DNA of 58,953 nt from Chlamydomonas sphaeroides (taxonomy: Eukaryota; Chlorophyta; Chlorophyceae; Chlamydomonadales; Chlamydomonadaceae): contig BDDC01000332.1 in assembly GCA_001662425.1 (NCBI GenBank), positions 11,094 to 70,046 on the forward strand, written 5' to 3'. The position numbers and the translations under genes were made by a program. Shown here piece after piece: positions 48,208 through 58,953 of the stretch; position 1 is the stretch's first letter; every line of letters begins with the position of its first letter. Under the pieces are notes generated by a model. That model was given only the letters and a program-made list of their open reading frames with translations. It searched no databases and was not told where the DNA came from.

Positions 48208-51200
48208 GCTACCGTCGCACCGGCAGCCAGCAGCCGCACCAGCTCTCATGACGGCCCACCCGCGCCGGGGGTTCCAGCCCCGCCGGAGCGGGCCTCGGCG
48301 CCGGAGCCCATCTCGGCTCCGTCGGCACCAGCCCCCCTCGTCGTAACCTCGCCCTCGCGGACGTCCATGCCGCCGTCGCCGTCGCCGCTGGGCACTCGCT
48401 CCCCAAAGGGCCTTCCCGGCCGCATCGGCTCCGTCCGCATCCCTGATGTAAGCCACCAAGTCCAGCCTCAGCTGCAGCCCTGAACCGCGCGCCCCCGCAC
48501 TTTCCCCATGCCCCCTCACCCACGCACCCACCCACCCGCGCACCTTTTCCCGCCCTCGCCGCCCGCAGGAGTGCCGGCTTCGCTGGGGCACGGGCTATGT
48601 GGGGCGCACGCTGGGCCAGCTCACCAACTGGGCCTCCGGCTACCGCCGGCCCGACGGCTGGCGTGACGCGCTGGCTGCGGCCCGCAGCGCCGTCGCCGAC
48701 ACGCAGCGCCTGCTCGACATGCTCGCGGCCGAGCCCGCGGCCGCCCCAAAACCCAGATTCGAATCCAGGCCGGGCTCCGGCGCTGGCTCCGCGACCGGCG
48801 CCGGGGCCAACTCGGGGTCGGAGACCGGCGGCGCCGATGCCGCCGCCGAGCGCGACGCCGACGTGTCGTGGGACCCGGTGGCGGTGGCGCTGGCGCTTAC
48901 GGACGACCTGAGGGTGCTGCTGGAGGGGCTGGGGCTGCTGAACCGCATGGAGGCCGTGTGCACCAACCTGCTGCGCCTGCTGGGAGACGCCGCCGCCACG
49001 TCGCCGCCAGCCACCACCAGCGGCGGCGGCGAGGCGGCACCCGCTGCCGGGGTCGAGGCCACCGCCGCCGCCGCGGGGGCGGCAAGCGCAGAGCCCGAAG
49101 ACCCGGAGTTTACGGAGCGGCGCATGGCGGCGGCGTGCGTGCGCTTCATGCTGGGCTGGGTGCGCTTCCGCGCGGGGCGTTATCGGGAGGCGGAGGAGGA
49201 GGCGCGGCGCAGCTTCGCGGCTCGGTCGGGGCCGGGCGGGCCGGGCGAGAAGCATCCCGACACGGCGGCCGCCCAGGCCATCCTGGCCATCAGGTGGGCG
49301 GCTGGGGCGGGGCAGGGTGCCGTGCAGGGTTTGCAGGACGGAAGGGGGCGGGGCTTCCGAAGGATTAAGGACCTGGCCTTGTAGTCTCCGCTTGTGTGGG
49401 TGGCGTGTGGGTTTTGAGGCATGAGGGAGGCGGCATGGCGGGCGTGGGGCAGGCGGACGGGGTGAGGCGAGGGGGAAGGGAGCCTGTGGGCTACAGCGAT
49501 GCTGGCCACGAGGGGTCGGGGAGGTTGGGTGTGAGGCAGCATCTGGCGCTGACAGCGTGCCGAAAGCAGGGGAGCCGCAAGTCTCGCCATTATCTAGGCA
49601 GGGCGCGGGGGTGGGACCGCATACAGGCCCGGAGGCTGGCCGCGACGACGGCGAATACGCTTCTCCTCGGCAGCTTGGCCGCACACTGCACCAACCGTAG
49701 CTGCCCTGCTCGCCCGCTCGCTGGCGTGCCCCTCGCTGCTGCGCCCCTCCGTTTCCCCCTCGCCCCGCAGCGTGGACGGCCAGGGCCGGCACAGCGAGGC
49801 CGAGCCGCTGTACCGGAGGGCGCTGCACGCCCGGCGGCACACGCTGGGCGAGGAGCACGTGTTCACGGCCGCGTCCATGAGCAACCTGGTGCGGGGGGCC
49901 GGTGGCGAGTGGGGCAGGGCGGGGGCCTGGGGGGCAGTTTGGGAGGGCGCGCATGCCGCTTGGGGTGGTGAATCAGGATGGGGCCGCAGGGCAGGGCAGG
50001 GCAGGGCAGGGCAGGGCAGGGCAGGGCAGGGCAGGGCAGGGCAGGGGCGGCCATGAGCAGCCTGCTGCGGGCAAGGGTGGCAGGGCGACGGGGGCGAGGC
50101 GGCGTGTGGGCTGGCGGGGCTGCTGCGGGGGGGGCCCGCTAGAGTAGGAGCAACACTTGGCAGGGCTCACCCAACCTCACGGCGCTGCCGCCCCTCCCGG
50201 CTCTCCCCGGTGCAGGGCAACTGTATGATGAGCCAGGTGAGCCCCGGCAGGCAGCGCCCAGGGCCGGCGTACGGGAGGAAGTCACGGAGGGGCACCCTCC
50301 TCTGCGACCTCCTGCACAGCCATACGGGCATACATACCCCGCGGGGCGTGTTGCGTCAACGTAAAACTAAACACATCCCTCTCAACCGCACCCACTCCCC
50401 TCCCTCCTGCAGGGCCGCTTCAGCGAGGCAGAGCAGCTGTACAAGCGCGCGCTGCAGCTGCGGGTGGCGGCGCTGGGCGCGGACCACCCGGAGAGCCTGG
50501 CCTCGCTCAGCAACCTGGCCAGCTGCGTGCAGGTGGGGAAGGCGCGGCAGGGGGATCGGGGAGACAGGCGGCTGGTGGTAAGCCCCCCGAACGCTGCCAT
50601 GCTGCCCCCCCCCTGGCCCCCTGCCCCTCCTTCCTTCCTGCAGGGCCAGGGCCGCCAGGCGGAGAGCGAGCCGCTGTTCCGGCAGGCGGTGGAGGTGCGG
50701 GTGTCGGCGCTGGGCGAGGAGCACCCGGACACGTGCGCGGCGCAGGTGTGTGGGGCGAGGGGGAGGCAGCGGGGTGCGGCAGAGCATGGGGACGTGGCGG
50801 GCATGGCGGGGTGGGCGGGAGGCCAGGGTCGCCTTCTGCAGCATCGGCGGCCCCTCTAGCCAACGCCTTGGCTGCAGCTGGAGTCTTAGGGAGGGCGCAC
50901 GGGCGGAGCCGTGTGCATCCGCTCATGCGCCATTCGATCCTCGCCGCCCACCCCTTCCATGGCACGGCCCCGCCCTCGCCTCCATCAGGCCGACCTGGCC
51001 AACTGCCTGGCAGAGCAGGGCCGGTACGCGGAGGCTGAGAAGCTGTGCCGCCAGGTGCGCGTACCAGTATGGGCTGGGGGCGGGGGCCAAGGTAGGGTGA
51101 TTACAGCGGCCCGAGCGATGCGTTGGTCCTGGCCTCCTCCCTTGATCAAGGCCAGGGGCATGGGCGCATGGCCTGCGCCTCTGCCCCACAGCGCTACGCA

Positions 51201-54200
51201 CGGCACGGCACATGCCCACCGCCGTCTCTCGCCCCACCGCCACACCGACCTGCCGCCCCACCGCGCTGCCGCCCTGCTGCTACCGCGCTGCTGCTGCCGC
51301 CAGGTGCTCGAGGCGCGGCGCCGCATGCACGGCTCCGACCACCCGGAGACCGCGGCCGCCATGATCAACCTGGCGGCCTGCATGTCGGACCAGGTGTGGA
51401 GCCGGAGGGCCTGGGGGCCAGCAGCTCGGCAAACACGGTGCCACCCTGCCCCAATCCCTCCCCGCTGCTCCCTTATCCCCCGCCTGCCCCGCTGCCCCCC
51501 GTCCTCTCCTCTCCCCTGCCTCCTTTCCTCTTGTCCCCACCCACCCCCCAGGGCCGCTACGCGGATGCGGGCGACCTGTGTCGCGCGGTGGTGGACGCGC
51601 GCACCGCCGTGCTGGGCCCCGAGCACCCCGACACGGCGGCGGCGCTGTCGGCGCTGGCCTCAAGCATCCGCGCGCAGGGCAACTACGCGGTGGCGGAGCC
51701 GCTGTACCGCCAGGTAGGGAGGGGCAGGGGGGCATGGGTGGTGCAGCGGCTGGTCGTGTGGATAGGTAGGAAAGCGGGCAGGTATGACGATGAGGGGGGG
51801 CGGAAGACACACAGTCGCGGTGCCGCTGTGCCGCCAGGCGAGCCTCTGGGGCTGGGCTGCTGCGCAGGGGGTTCGCAGGGGGTTCGCAGGGGGTGCGCAG
51901 GGGGTGCGCAGGGGGTGCGCAGGGGGTTCGCAGGGGGTGCGCAGGGGGTGCGCAGGGGGTGCGCAGGGAGTGCGCAGGGGGTTCGCAGGGGGTGCGCAGG
52001 GGGTGCGCAGGGGGTGCGCAGGTGGTGCGCAGGGGGTGCGCAGGGGGTGCGCAGGGCGGCGGGACGCGGCCTTCGTGTTGCCCGTCGTGCTGGGCGCGCT
52101 GCCCTTGCGGGCCTTGACCCTGTCACCCCAAACGTGGAGGGCGCGGCTTTCATGCCCGTTGCACGCCCCTTGTGCGTCACCACCCCTGGCCCTGACCTGG
52201 GTTTCGCACCGTTGCCGTGGCCCCAACCCAACCAGGCGCTGTGGACGCAGCAAAAGGTGCTGGGCACTGAGAACCCCGACACCGCCGCCACGCTGAGCAA
52301 CCTGGCGGGCTGCCTGCGGGCCATGGGGCGGCACGTGGACGCGGAGCCGCTGTGCCGTCAGGTGGGAGGGGCAAGTGTGTGGGGGGCTGTGTGGGTATGG
52401 ACGGGGCAGGGGGAGGTTGCTTCGCGTGCGTCCGGTGTGGAGGGCCGCACGTGGAGGGGCCGTGGGCGCGGGCGGTAGGCGGCATCGCGGGTAGGAGCAG
52501 GAGCAGGCAGCGCTTGCGGGCAATGCGGTAGGCCCCGGGGACCTGTCCGTTCGCTGCCATGTAACCGTCCGTCCCCGATTTGCAGGCTCTGGAGGTGCAG
52601 CGGCGGCTGCTGGGCAACGACCACCCCGACGTAGCCAAGTGAGGCGAGGGGAGCCTGGGCTGGGCTGCAGGGCCACGGGACGGCGCGCGCCCGTGTGGTT
52701 GTGCCTGGGGTAGGGCGGCGGCAGCTGACTGCATGACAGCGGCGATGTAGCAGCATACGCCTGGAGGAGCAGGGGTTGGGCGGGCGCACTGGGGTGCTTG
52801 GGGGGAGCAGCGCGTTGGGACAGGGCGGAGCGAGCCGGGGCGAGCGCCCGTGCGCCGTGTTCAGCTGGGGAAGCGCCTCCTTCCGTCACCCCCTACCCTG
52901 CCTCTCCCCCCCCTCCCGCGCCCCTCAGCTCGCTGGTCAACCTGGCCAACTGCATATACGCACAGAGCCGCGAGTACGATGCGGAGCCGCTGTACCGGGG
53001 GGCGCTGGCCATGCAGAAGAGGGTGAGGCCGGGGCGGGTATGTGAGTGTGTTCAAGTATGAAGTAGACAGAAACCCGCGCGCGGTGTGAGGTTCTGTTTA
53101 GTGTTTGGGCGGGGGGGGCTATCATGGCGGGAGCTTAGGATTTGTGGGTGGAAGGAACGCGTGGATGGCATGTGCCCATGGCACCGTCCCTGCACGCTGC
53201 TTGACCCGCGCAACACCCCTGCCCCTCCCGGCCCTCACATCCCTCCTGCCCTCCCCCCACCCCCAGGTGCTGGGCGAGCGCCACCCCAGCTGCGGCGCCA
53301 GTCTCTCCAACCTGGCCAACTGCATACACGCGCAGGTGGGTCTGACGGCCGTACCGGCATCGCGACCGCCGCGGCGGGTACACCAGCCGGGCCGCCTGTG
53401 TGCGCACACGGCCCCTGCTCCCGCCCCTCCTCCCCCCTTGCCGTCCGCCCGCCCGCCTCTGCCCAGCCCCTACTAGCCCTGCCCCCTGCCGGGTGTCTTT
53501 CTCCCGCCCATTCCTCTGCCTGCTCGCGCCCGCTCTCCAGGGCCGCCACGAGGAGAGCGAGGCGCTGTACCGGGAGGCGGTGGCGCTGCAGCGCAGTGCG
53601 CTGGGCGAGGAGCACCCCAACACCGCGGCCAGCATGCTGGGGCTGGCGCAGTGCCTGGCAGCGCAGGTGGGCAGCGCAGCAGCGGCGGCAGGGCGGCGGC
53701 TGGGGTGGTGTGGTGTGGGGTGGGTGCGGGGGCAGGCGAGGTAGCGGCGCAACGTCACACCTGCGTTGGCATGGCTTACCCCCACAGCCACACAGCGCAC
53801 GGCTAGCTCGGGGCCCCGCTTTACACCGGGGCCTTACTCGCTGCTCCACTACTCCTGCCCCCACCCCTCCGCATGCACTCGTTACTTTAGAAGCAGCGTG
53901 GAAGTCATTCCTCGCATGCCCTGGATCCCCACCCCGCCCGCAGGACCGCCACGACGAGGCGGAGCCGCTGCACCGCCGCTCGCTGGCCGTGGGGCTGCGG
54001 GCGCTGGGGCGCGAGCACCCGCACACCGTGTCGGCGCTGGAGGGGCTGGCGGCGTGCAACAAGGCGCAGGGCAAGGCCTTTGACGCGGACGCGGTGGTCG
54101 CGGAGCTGCTGGCGGCGGGGCCGGGGGGTGGGATAGCGGAGCTGGGCGAGGGCGGGGCGGGGAAAGGCGCCCCGGGAGCGGCTGCAAAGGCGGCTGCGGA

Positions 54201-54231
54201 AGGGTCCGGGGAGGGTGGGGCAGCCGCGTGA
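48208..54231 (+). CDS. Kinesin-light-chain-type TPR repeat protein
   Basis: Fifteen exons join in phase to 799 residues: 48208-48447, 48569-49293, 49771-49888, 50216-50236, 50413-50532, 50644-50745, 50989-51054, 51304-51393, 51552-51713, 52236-52361, 52586-52638, 52929-53022, 53267-53335, 53541-53666 and 53944-54231 (TGA). After a Pro/Ser-rich start and a helical region with one degenerate TPR (RFRAGRYREAEEEARR), about nine units of 42 residues follow the KLC pattern: GR-EAE-LY-RAL-R--LG-EHP-T--SL-NLA-C. The fold is a TPR superhelix for protein binding, as in KLC or NPHP3-type proteins; it lacks the KLC coiled coil. The true start is unsettled: the frame is open upstream of 48208, and the first in-frame ATG inside the model is at 48367. 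The Ala-rich tail is disordered. Confidence 0.8.
49986..50048 (+). repeat. (GGGCA)n pentanucleotide array in a TPR-gene intron
   Basis: About twelve perfect copies of GGGCA lie in the intron between exons 49771-49888 and 50216-50236. Perfection suggests an unstable, polymorphic microsatellite. Confidence 0.9.
50216..50236 (+). other. 21-nt microexon in the TPR gene
   Basis: Seven codons (GNCMMSQ) between a GTGCAG acceptor and a GTGAGC donor complete a TPR helix: SMSNL, then GNCMMSQ, then GRFSEAEQLY. Without it the repeat would lack half of helix B, so the exon is well supported by repeat periodicity. Confidence 0.75.
51863..52055 (+). repeat. 11-bp minisatellite, about 17 copies, in a TPR-gene intron
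   Basis: Units GCAGGGGGTGC alternate with GCAGGGGGTTC. Because 11 is not a multiple of three, all frames are traversed. The array lies in the intron between 51713 and 52236. Confidence 0.9.
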
Positions 54232-54596
54232 GACAGGGGTGGGTGGTGTATGCGTGTGTGCTGGGGAGGGGAGGGGGTGCTGAGTGCGGAAAGGTGATTG
54301 GGTGTGCCGTGCGGGGGGTGCTCAAGAGGGTGGCGGAATGCGGGGGATGAAGCTGGAGAGCAGGGGAGCTCCCCTGCTGGAGAGCAACGAGATGAGCGGT
54401 CGCCTTGGTAGCCGAGCTCGCGCTGCACAAGCGGTGGCAGCAACGTATGTGGTTGTATCTGGACTCTGCGTACCGAGGTATGGCTGGGGTGGTACGGCGT
54501 TGTACTGCAGACATTGACCGTGTCGTGACCCCGATGCCTTCGGCCCGCCACCGCCAGGACAGAGCGTCCATAACTCTTGCCGCGGCCACTGCAGAC
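54232..54596. other. Short intergenic spacer
   Basis: It holds the 3' UTR of the TPR gene and the promoter of the next gene, both in the same direction. No TGTAA was found. The frame of the next gene stays open upstream to 54405, so a longer N-terminus is possible. Confidence 0.5.
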
Positions 54597-57460
54597 ATGT
54601 CGGATGAAGCTAAGCCCGAGGACGGTGACACCGGGCACGAGGAGCACGATGCGCAATATGCAGCGTTCTTCCAGTTGGTCGGCCAGCAGCAGAACGAGAC
54701 ATACGAGGGGCTAGCGCGAATGTTGCCTTCCATCAAGGAGAAGGATCCCGCGGAGCTGAAGGAGCTGGTGCGCAGAGCTGCAGCAGGCATTCATCGACAT
54801 GCGTGCCTTCCTTCTGAACGCGGCCTGGTCCGCAGGCTGCCAAGAAAGCATTGCGCGAAATATTTGCGCCACCTGTGGACCCGCTGCGACTGGAGTACGA
54901 GGAAGCCGCGGCAGAGGTGCGACCACATCTAGAACAGCAACGTCGCACGAAATAATGATCGCGCAATGTACTGCGCAGGAGGACCTCCCTACAGAAGAGG
55001 GCGAATGGGTGGACGGTGGCAAGGAAGACGATGAGGCAAGTGCCGAAGAGTTTGCGCGGGAGGCCCTTCTGGTCAACGCACCTGCCCTTGCAGGAGATGG
55101 ATGAGGATGGTCTGTGGATTATGAAGCTACCGCGCGTCAGTAGCGGCTTCATCCTCGACGGTCCCGGCGACGTTAAGGTCTGTGTTTCACCCTCCTTACC
55201 CCGCGTCGGTACCTCGCCCAGCAGTTCACTTCGCACCCTGCACCCTCACCCCATTCATACGGTACTACCCTCCATACCTTGGCCCAGGTCGACAACTTCA
55301 CGCCCGAGGGTGACGCCGACCCCGACAGCTCCACGTCCGGCGCCGCGCCGGCGCCCAGCACTACCAGCACCATGCTCGCTGCCGCGGCCGGCCCCAGCAG
55401 CAGCTACGTTCCCAGCATCATCACTCGCGCTCAGGCCTCAACAGCTCCCCCAGCTGCTGCCAGCTCCTCGGCGCCACAACCGGTGATGACCCTGGAGGAC
55501 GAGCTGCGAGCCATGCGGGGTACGATTCGTTCGAGACCACATGACCGAAAGCCACGGCGTCAATGTAGCTGCGGCGCAGCCGACCAGAGCAAAGCCCCCA
55601 CCGTAGCACCCCGCCGTAGCACCTGAAAATGAGGCACGCCTTCTTGCTGCGGGCGTGCCTCCCGTGCCCCCAACCCGCACATCCCCGCGCTGCCCCCGCA
55701 GCGCGTGGAGCGCTACCAGGAGCGTACGCAGCCGCCGGGCCCTCGCCCACAGCCGCGGAAGCCGTCGCCCCGACGCCCCAGCCAGGGCCCAACGCCGTCT
55801 CGGCCCCGGCTACCTACTCCTCAGCAGCCCCGGCCGCCGGCCCGCCGCCGGCCTCGCCCTCGGACCGCAGCTCCCCCGCTGCGGCCCAATTGGCGGCCGC
55901 GGACGAGGACGAGCCGGAGGTGGTGCCGGAGCCGTCGTCGCCGCAGGGGCTGCTGCCGCCGGCGGCGCAGGGCGGCCGCGCGTCGGTGCTGGCGGGCGTG
56001 GCGGTGGACGGCGGCGGCGGGGGCGGGGGGCCGAGCTGCCTGCCCGGGGAGTGCCAGGTGGGGCAGGGGAGGCGCGGCCCGCCGCAAGCCGAAAGGGGGC
56101 AGCGGGGAACGCTGGGACCGAGGCCAGGGCAGGGCGCCGTACCAGGCGGGTCTGGCCGCTGCGCTGCCCCTTCCCTCTCCTCCTAAGCCGTGGGTACGCC
56201 GCCTGTCCGGCCCGTCCCCAGGACACGCGGGCGGAGGACGCGCTGTGGGTGTCCATGAGCGGCGCCTCGCTGGGGCCGCCGGGGCCCAACGGCGTGGTGC
56301 CGGCGGCGGAGGGCGACGGCGCGGCGGCGGGGCGGGCGCTGCTGGAGCACCTGGGGCTGCAGGGTGGGTGCGGGGGGTCCTAGGGCCCTGGGCAGGTTGG
56401 GTGCCGGGCAGGGTGGGGGCGCAGGCCGTGTCCGTGAGGGGGGTGGGGTACGGGGGGAGATGTGGAGAGAGCGAGAGCGGCTCGCGCGGGTTGGGTGGGG
56501 CGCGATGAGGGCTGCGACTCAGGAGGCGGGGGCCGCAATCCCGCGCAGCCCCTTCCTCTGCAAACCTGCCGTCCTGTCCCGCCGCAGACCCGCTGCCCAA
56601 CGGCGACGCGGAGTCGGGGCCGGAGGGCGATGCGGAGGACGGCGGGCGGGCTGCGGCGGCTACGGCTGCTGGAGCAGGCCAGGAGCCGGGCGCAGCGGGC
56701 GCCAGCGCCGCTGCCGGCCCCGCGCCGGCGGTGGCGGACGTCCCCGGGTCCTCTGACGCGGCGCAGGCGAGCGATGAGCCGCCGCCAGCTGCGGGCCGCG
56801 CTGTGAGCGCGCCGGCGGCCGGGTTGCAGCCAAGCGGTGGCAGCGGCGATAGCGTGGAGCCGGGAGCAGAGGAGGCGGAAGCTGGAGCTGCGGCAGCGGC
56901 AGACGCCGCGGGCGAGCAGGTCGGGTCGAGCGAGGCGGCGAAGGCTGAGGCGGGGCCCAGCCAGGGCGTGGGTGAGGTGGAGGAACTGCCGGCGGCCCCG
57001 GCCCCGGCCCCGGCGGTGACGTCGACGGTTATCGTGAGCAGATCTGCAGCGGCGGCGTCCGGCGGGCTGCTGGACGAGCCCACCTTCGAGGAGGTGGAGA
57101 AGTTCAGGTGGGGGCCTCGGCCGCTGGAGCGTGAGCAGGTTGCATGGACAGGGCAGCGAGGGGTGGCAGCGCAAGCGGCGGTAGAGGGCCCGGCTGGGTT
57201 GGGAAGGGGTAGGGCTCGCGAGCGGGCTGCCAGGAGGCCTCCTGATGGCGGCCGCCCCACGGCCATGGCCCACACGCGGTCGTTGCGGCACTCCCTGACC
57301 TGCCGCACCCCTCTCTCGCTCCGCCGTACGCAGCCTGGATCCGGACTTCGACTACGACAATGTCGTACTCACGCCACGGGAGTTCCCATACAGCATGCTG
57401 AGCCCGCGGTGGCCGGCGGGGGTGCCGCCCGCGGGCGGCCCCGCGCGCGGCGGGCGGTAG
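54597..57460 (+). CDS. Unrecognised 589-aa acidic, Ala/Pro-rich protein
   Basis: Nine exons join in phase: 54597-54767, 54836-54916, 54979-55035, 55094-55177, 55288-55519, 55702-56057, 56222-56363, 56588-57107 and 57334-57460 (TAG). The N-terminal 150 residues look folded: YAAFFQLVGQQQNETYEGLA, IKEKDPAELKEL, KKALREIFAPPVDPLRLEYE, EEGEWVDGG, DEDGLWIMKLPRVSSGFIL. The middle is disordered and Ala/Pro-rich. The end is again conserved-looking: DEPTFEEVEKF, LDPDFDYDNVVLTPREFPYS. The intron after 55035 has a perfect GC donor (GAG/GCAAGT). The start ATG at 54597 follows a CACTGCAGAC context; in-frame ATGs upstream at 54405 and 54480 are alternatives. I do not recognise the family. Confidence 0.65.
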
Positions 57461-57851
57461 GAGGGAAGGGCCGAAGCCCAACCCAGCCTGCGTCATATCG
57501 CGGGGGTTGGGGTCTGGCATGGCGCGCGACATGGTTGCGGCCAGTGTGGACGGTACGGGCGGTGAACGGGGTTAAGCGATGGTGCGGCTGTGCATTTGGG
57601 AGAAGGTGTAGCTCTTGCAGAAGGAGGGATGGAAGGCCAGGGTATGGGGGCCAGCAGAGCGGCGGACGTTATCGAGGCCCTGTTTCCTTCGGTCGGCTCC
57701 CCCCTCGGTGTAACCGGCCATACCTGGCGGTTACGAGAAGATCGTCGCACTGTGCTGGGCTTCCGCCATCAGCGAAACGGCTTACTGGCTGCAATGCTGT
57801 CTATCGAAGCCTCATGACATCCGCGTAGCTTGGTGTAGCGAGCATTCAGAC
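57461..57851. other. Spacer with 3' UTR and next promoter
   Basis: TGTAA at 57708-57712 is a candidate poly(A) signal for the preceding gene. The next gene starts 140 bases later in the same direction. Confidence 0.5.
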
Positions 57852-58891
57852 ATGGCCGGCGTGCTGAAGCTCCTTACGTGCCGGAAAGCAGCCGTGCTGT
57901 GCATTGTGGGCCTGCTGGTAGCGGTGACGCTACCGGGGCTCCACCGCTCGCACACAGTGCTGAGCGGATTGCACAGCATCCTGCCCGGCATACCCTCGCG
58001 CTACATGTCGCAGTACGGGGTAAGCAATCTCGCATGCCATTGCCTGCTGGCGAAAACTGCAAGCGCGTTCGCACAACCCACCCGACCATCCACACGCACC
58101 AATCCCCGCTAGCGACGGGCGACCTCGCCCGGCCGGACCGCGCAGGCTGCCGAGGACGCCGGCACCGAGCGGCAGCTGTGGGCGCTCGCTGCGCTGCAGA
58201 ACCTGTCCAGCTGGCGCAGCACGCTGCTGCAGCGCACGGAGCGCTTCCTAGGTGCGCCACGCTGCGGCCCCACGGCCCCCCCGCTGCGACGGAGGCCGCG
58301 GCCCAGGGGCCAGCCCCTTGGGAAGCGAGGCCCTGCCACAGCAGCCAGCACTGGCACAGTAGGCAACACACAGCACGCATAAGGGCATCCGGTTCCCTAG
58401 GCTCAGGCGGCGGCGGCGGGCCATTGCCGCGCTCCCAGCACCGGTACCCCTGTTGGCACCCAGTGGGAACGCCAGCGGGTGGCACCGCTGGGTTTGCCGC
58501 ACTTGCCACAGTGGCAGCGGCTGCGCTGCCCCGTACAGCGCCGGGTGGAGGGCATTGCGCCGCCCCTCCCGTGTGCCGGCCAGGATGAGCTGGAGTCTCT
58601 CGGGGGTGCAAGCTGCAGGGGTCTGGCGTCGGCGGCCGGTGCCCGGCTCCCATGGCCATTCTCCTTCGCCCGGACCCAGCCGCCCACGACAATGGGGCAC
58701 ACACAACCCTTGTCACGAGCCCAGCCCCATCTGCATAATCGGCCCTGCCGCACCGTCCCCATTTCTCCCGCGTCCGCCCCCAGCCGCCCACGACAACTGG
58801 GACATCCCCGGCGGCCATGGCCGCTATGCGCTGTTTCAGCCCTTCGTCAGCTGCCCGCCGGGGCGACCGCTCACACGGCTAGGTCCCAAGG
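57852..58891 (+). CDS. Membrane-anchored METTL24-like methyltransferase, 5' part
   Basis: Three exons join in phase: 57852-58019, 58146-58251 and 58784-58891. The gene runs off the window. The start is the ATG at 57852, followed by a short basic lead and one hydrophobic segment (AAVLCIVGLLVAVTLPGL, residues 14-31), a type II signal anchor. Then comes a helical stretch (AEDAGTERQLWALAALQNLS) and YALFQPFVSCPPGRPLTRLG before the GTGAAT donor. In METTL24 / Methyltransf_22 proteins a segment of this kind leads into a GGKW-C motif. Here that motif would lie in the next, missing exon. The product probably sits in the Golgi, with its catalytic part in the lumen. The assignment rests on this short segment. 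Confidence 0.55.
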
Positions 58892-58909
58892 GTGAATGCC
58901 CCTGTGTGT

Positions 58910-58953
58910 GGGGGGGGGGGGGGGGGGGCAGGGGGGGGCCCCTCGCGCCGGGG
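58910..58953 (+). repeat. Poly-G run at the window end
   Basis: Nineteen consecutive G, then CA and eight more G, lie just inside the next intron. Such runs often mark contig edges or polymerase slippage, so length and downstream sequence are unreliable. Confidence 0.8.

Noticed and set aside
51863..52055. Array considered as CRISPR
   Set aside because: An 11-bp head-to-tail unit without spacers is a minisatellite, and the genome is eukaryotic.

Overview
The window looks like nuclear DNA of a flagellated green alga, most likely Chlamydomonadales. It is GC-rich and intron-dense. TGTAA, the usual chlorophyte poly(A) signal, lies downstream of several genes, the proteins carry Ala/Gly/Pro-rich tracts, and one gene is a CFAP52/WDR16-type ciliary WD40 protein. 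I rebuilt gene models by hand from splice sites, reading-frame continuity and intron phase. No aligner or database was used, so exon edges may be off by a few bases. A 475-base N gap lies at about 38571-39045.

Layout from left to right. 27-4206 (+): 3' part of a CFAP52-like WD40 gene. 6453-24218 (+): one giant gene of 45 exons, all in phase, predicting about 3,778 aa. It encodes a signal peptide, three tandem YfaP-like beta modules joined by Pro-rich linkers, two PAN/apple-like units, an SRCR domain, a very long Pmp-type beta-helix, a Cys-rich stalk and about eight membrane segments. 26079-30165 (-): an EFG1-type rRNA-processing protein with Gly-Arg-rich ends. 30706-33966 (+): mitochondrial import protein TIM17, divergent from EFG1. 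36706-45657 (-): a very large Ala-rich, helical, probably nuclear protein of unknown function, interrupted by the N gap. 45658-48207: mostly non-coding, with a frameshifted coding remnant and a hairpin. 48208-54231 (+): a kinesin-light-chain-type TPR protein. 54597-57460 (+): an unrecognised 589-aa protein. 57852-end (+): start of a membrane-anchored METTL24-like methyltransferase, cut off at a poly-G run.

The genes do not form a pathway, as expected for a eukaryotic chromosome. The most unusual item is the giant receptor-like gene. It joins domains best known from animals (SRCR, PAN) with domains best known from bacteria (Pmp beta-helix, YfaP-like), built partly from symmetric phase 1-1 exons. 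GC-AG introns and 21-nt microexons recur in the window.
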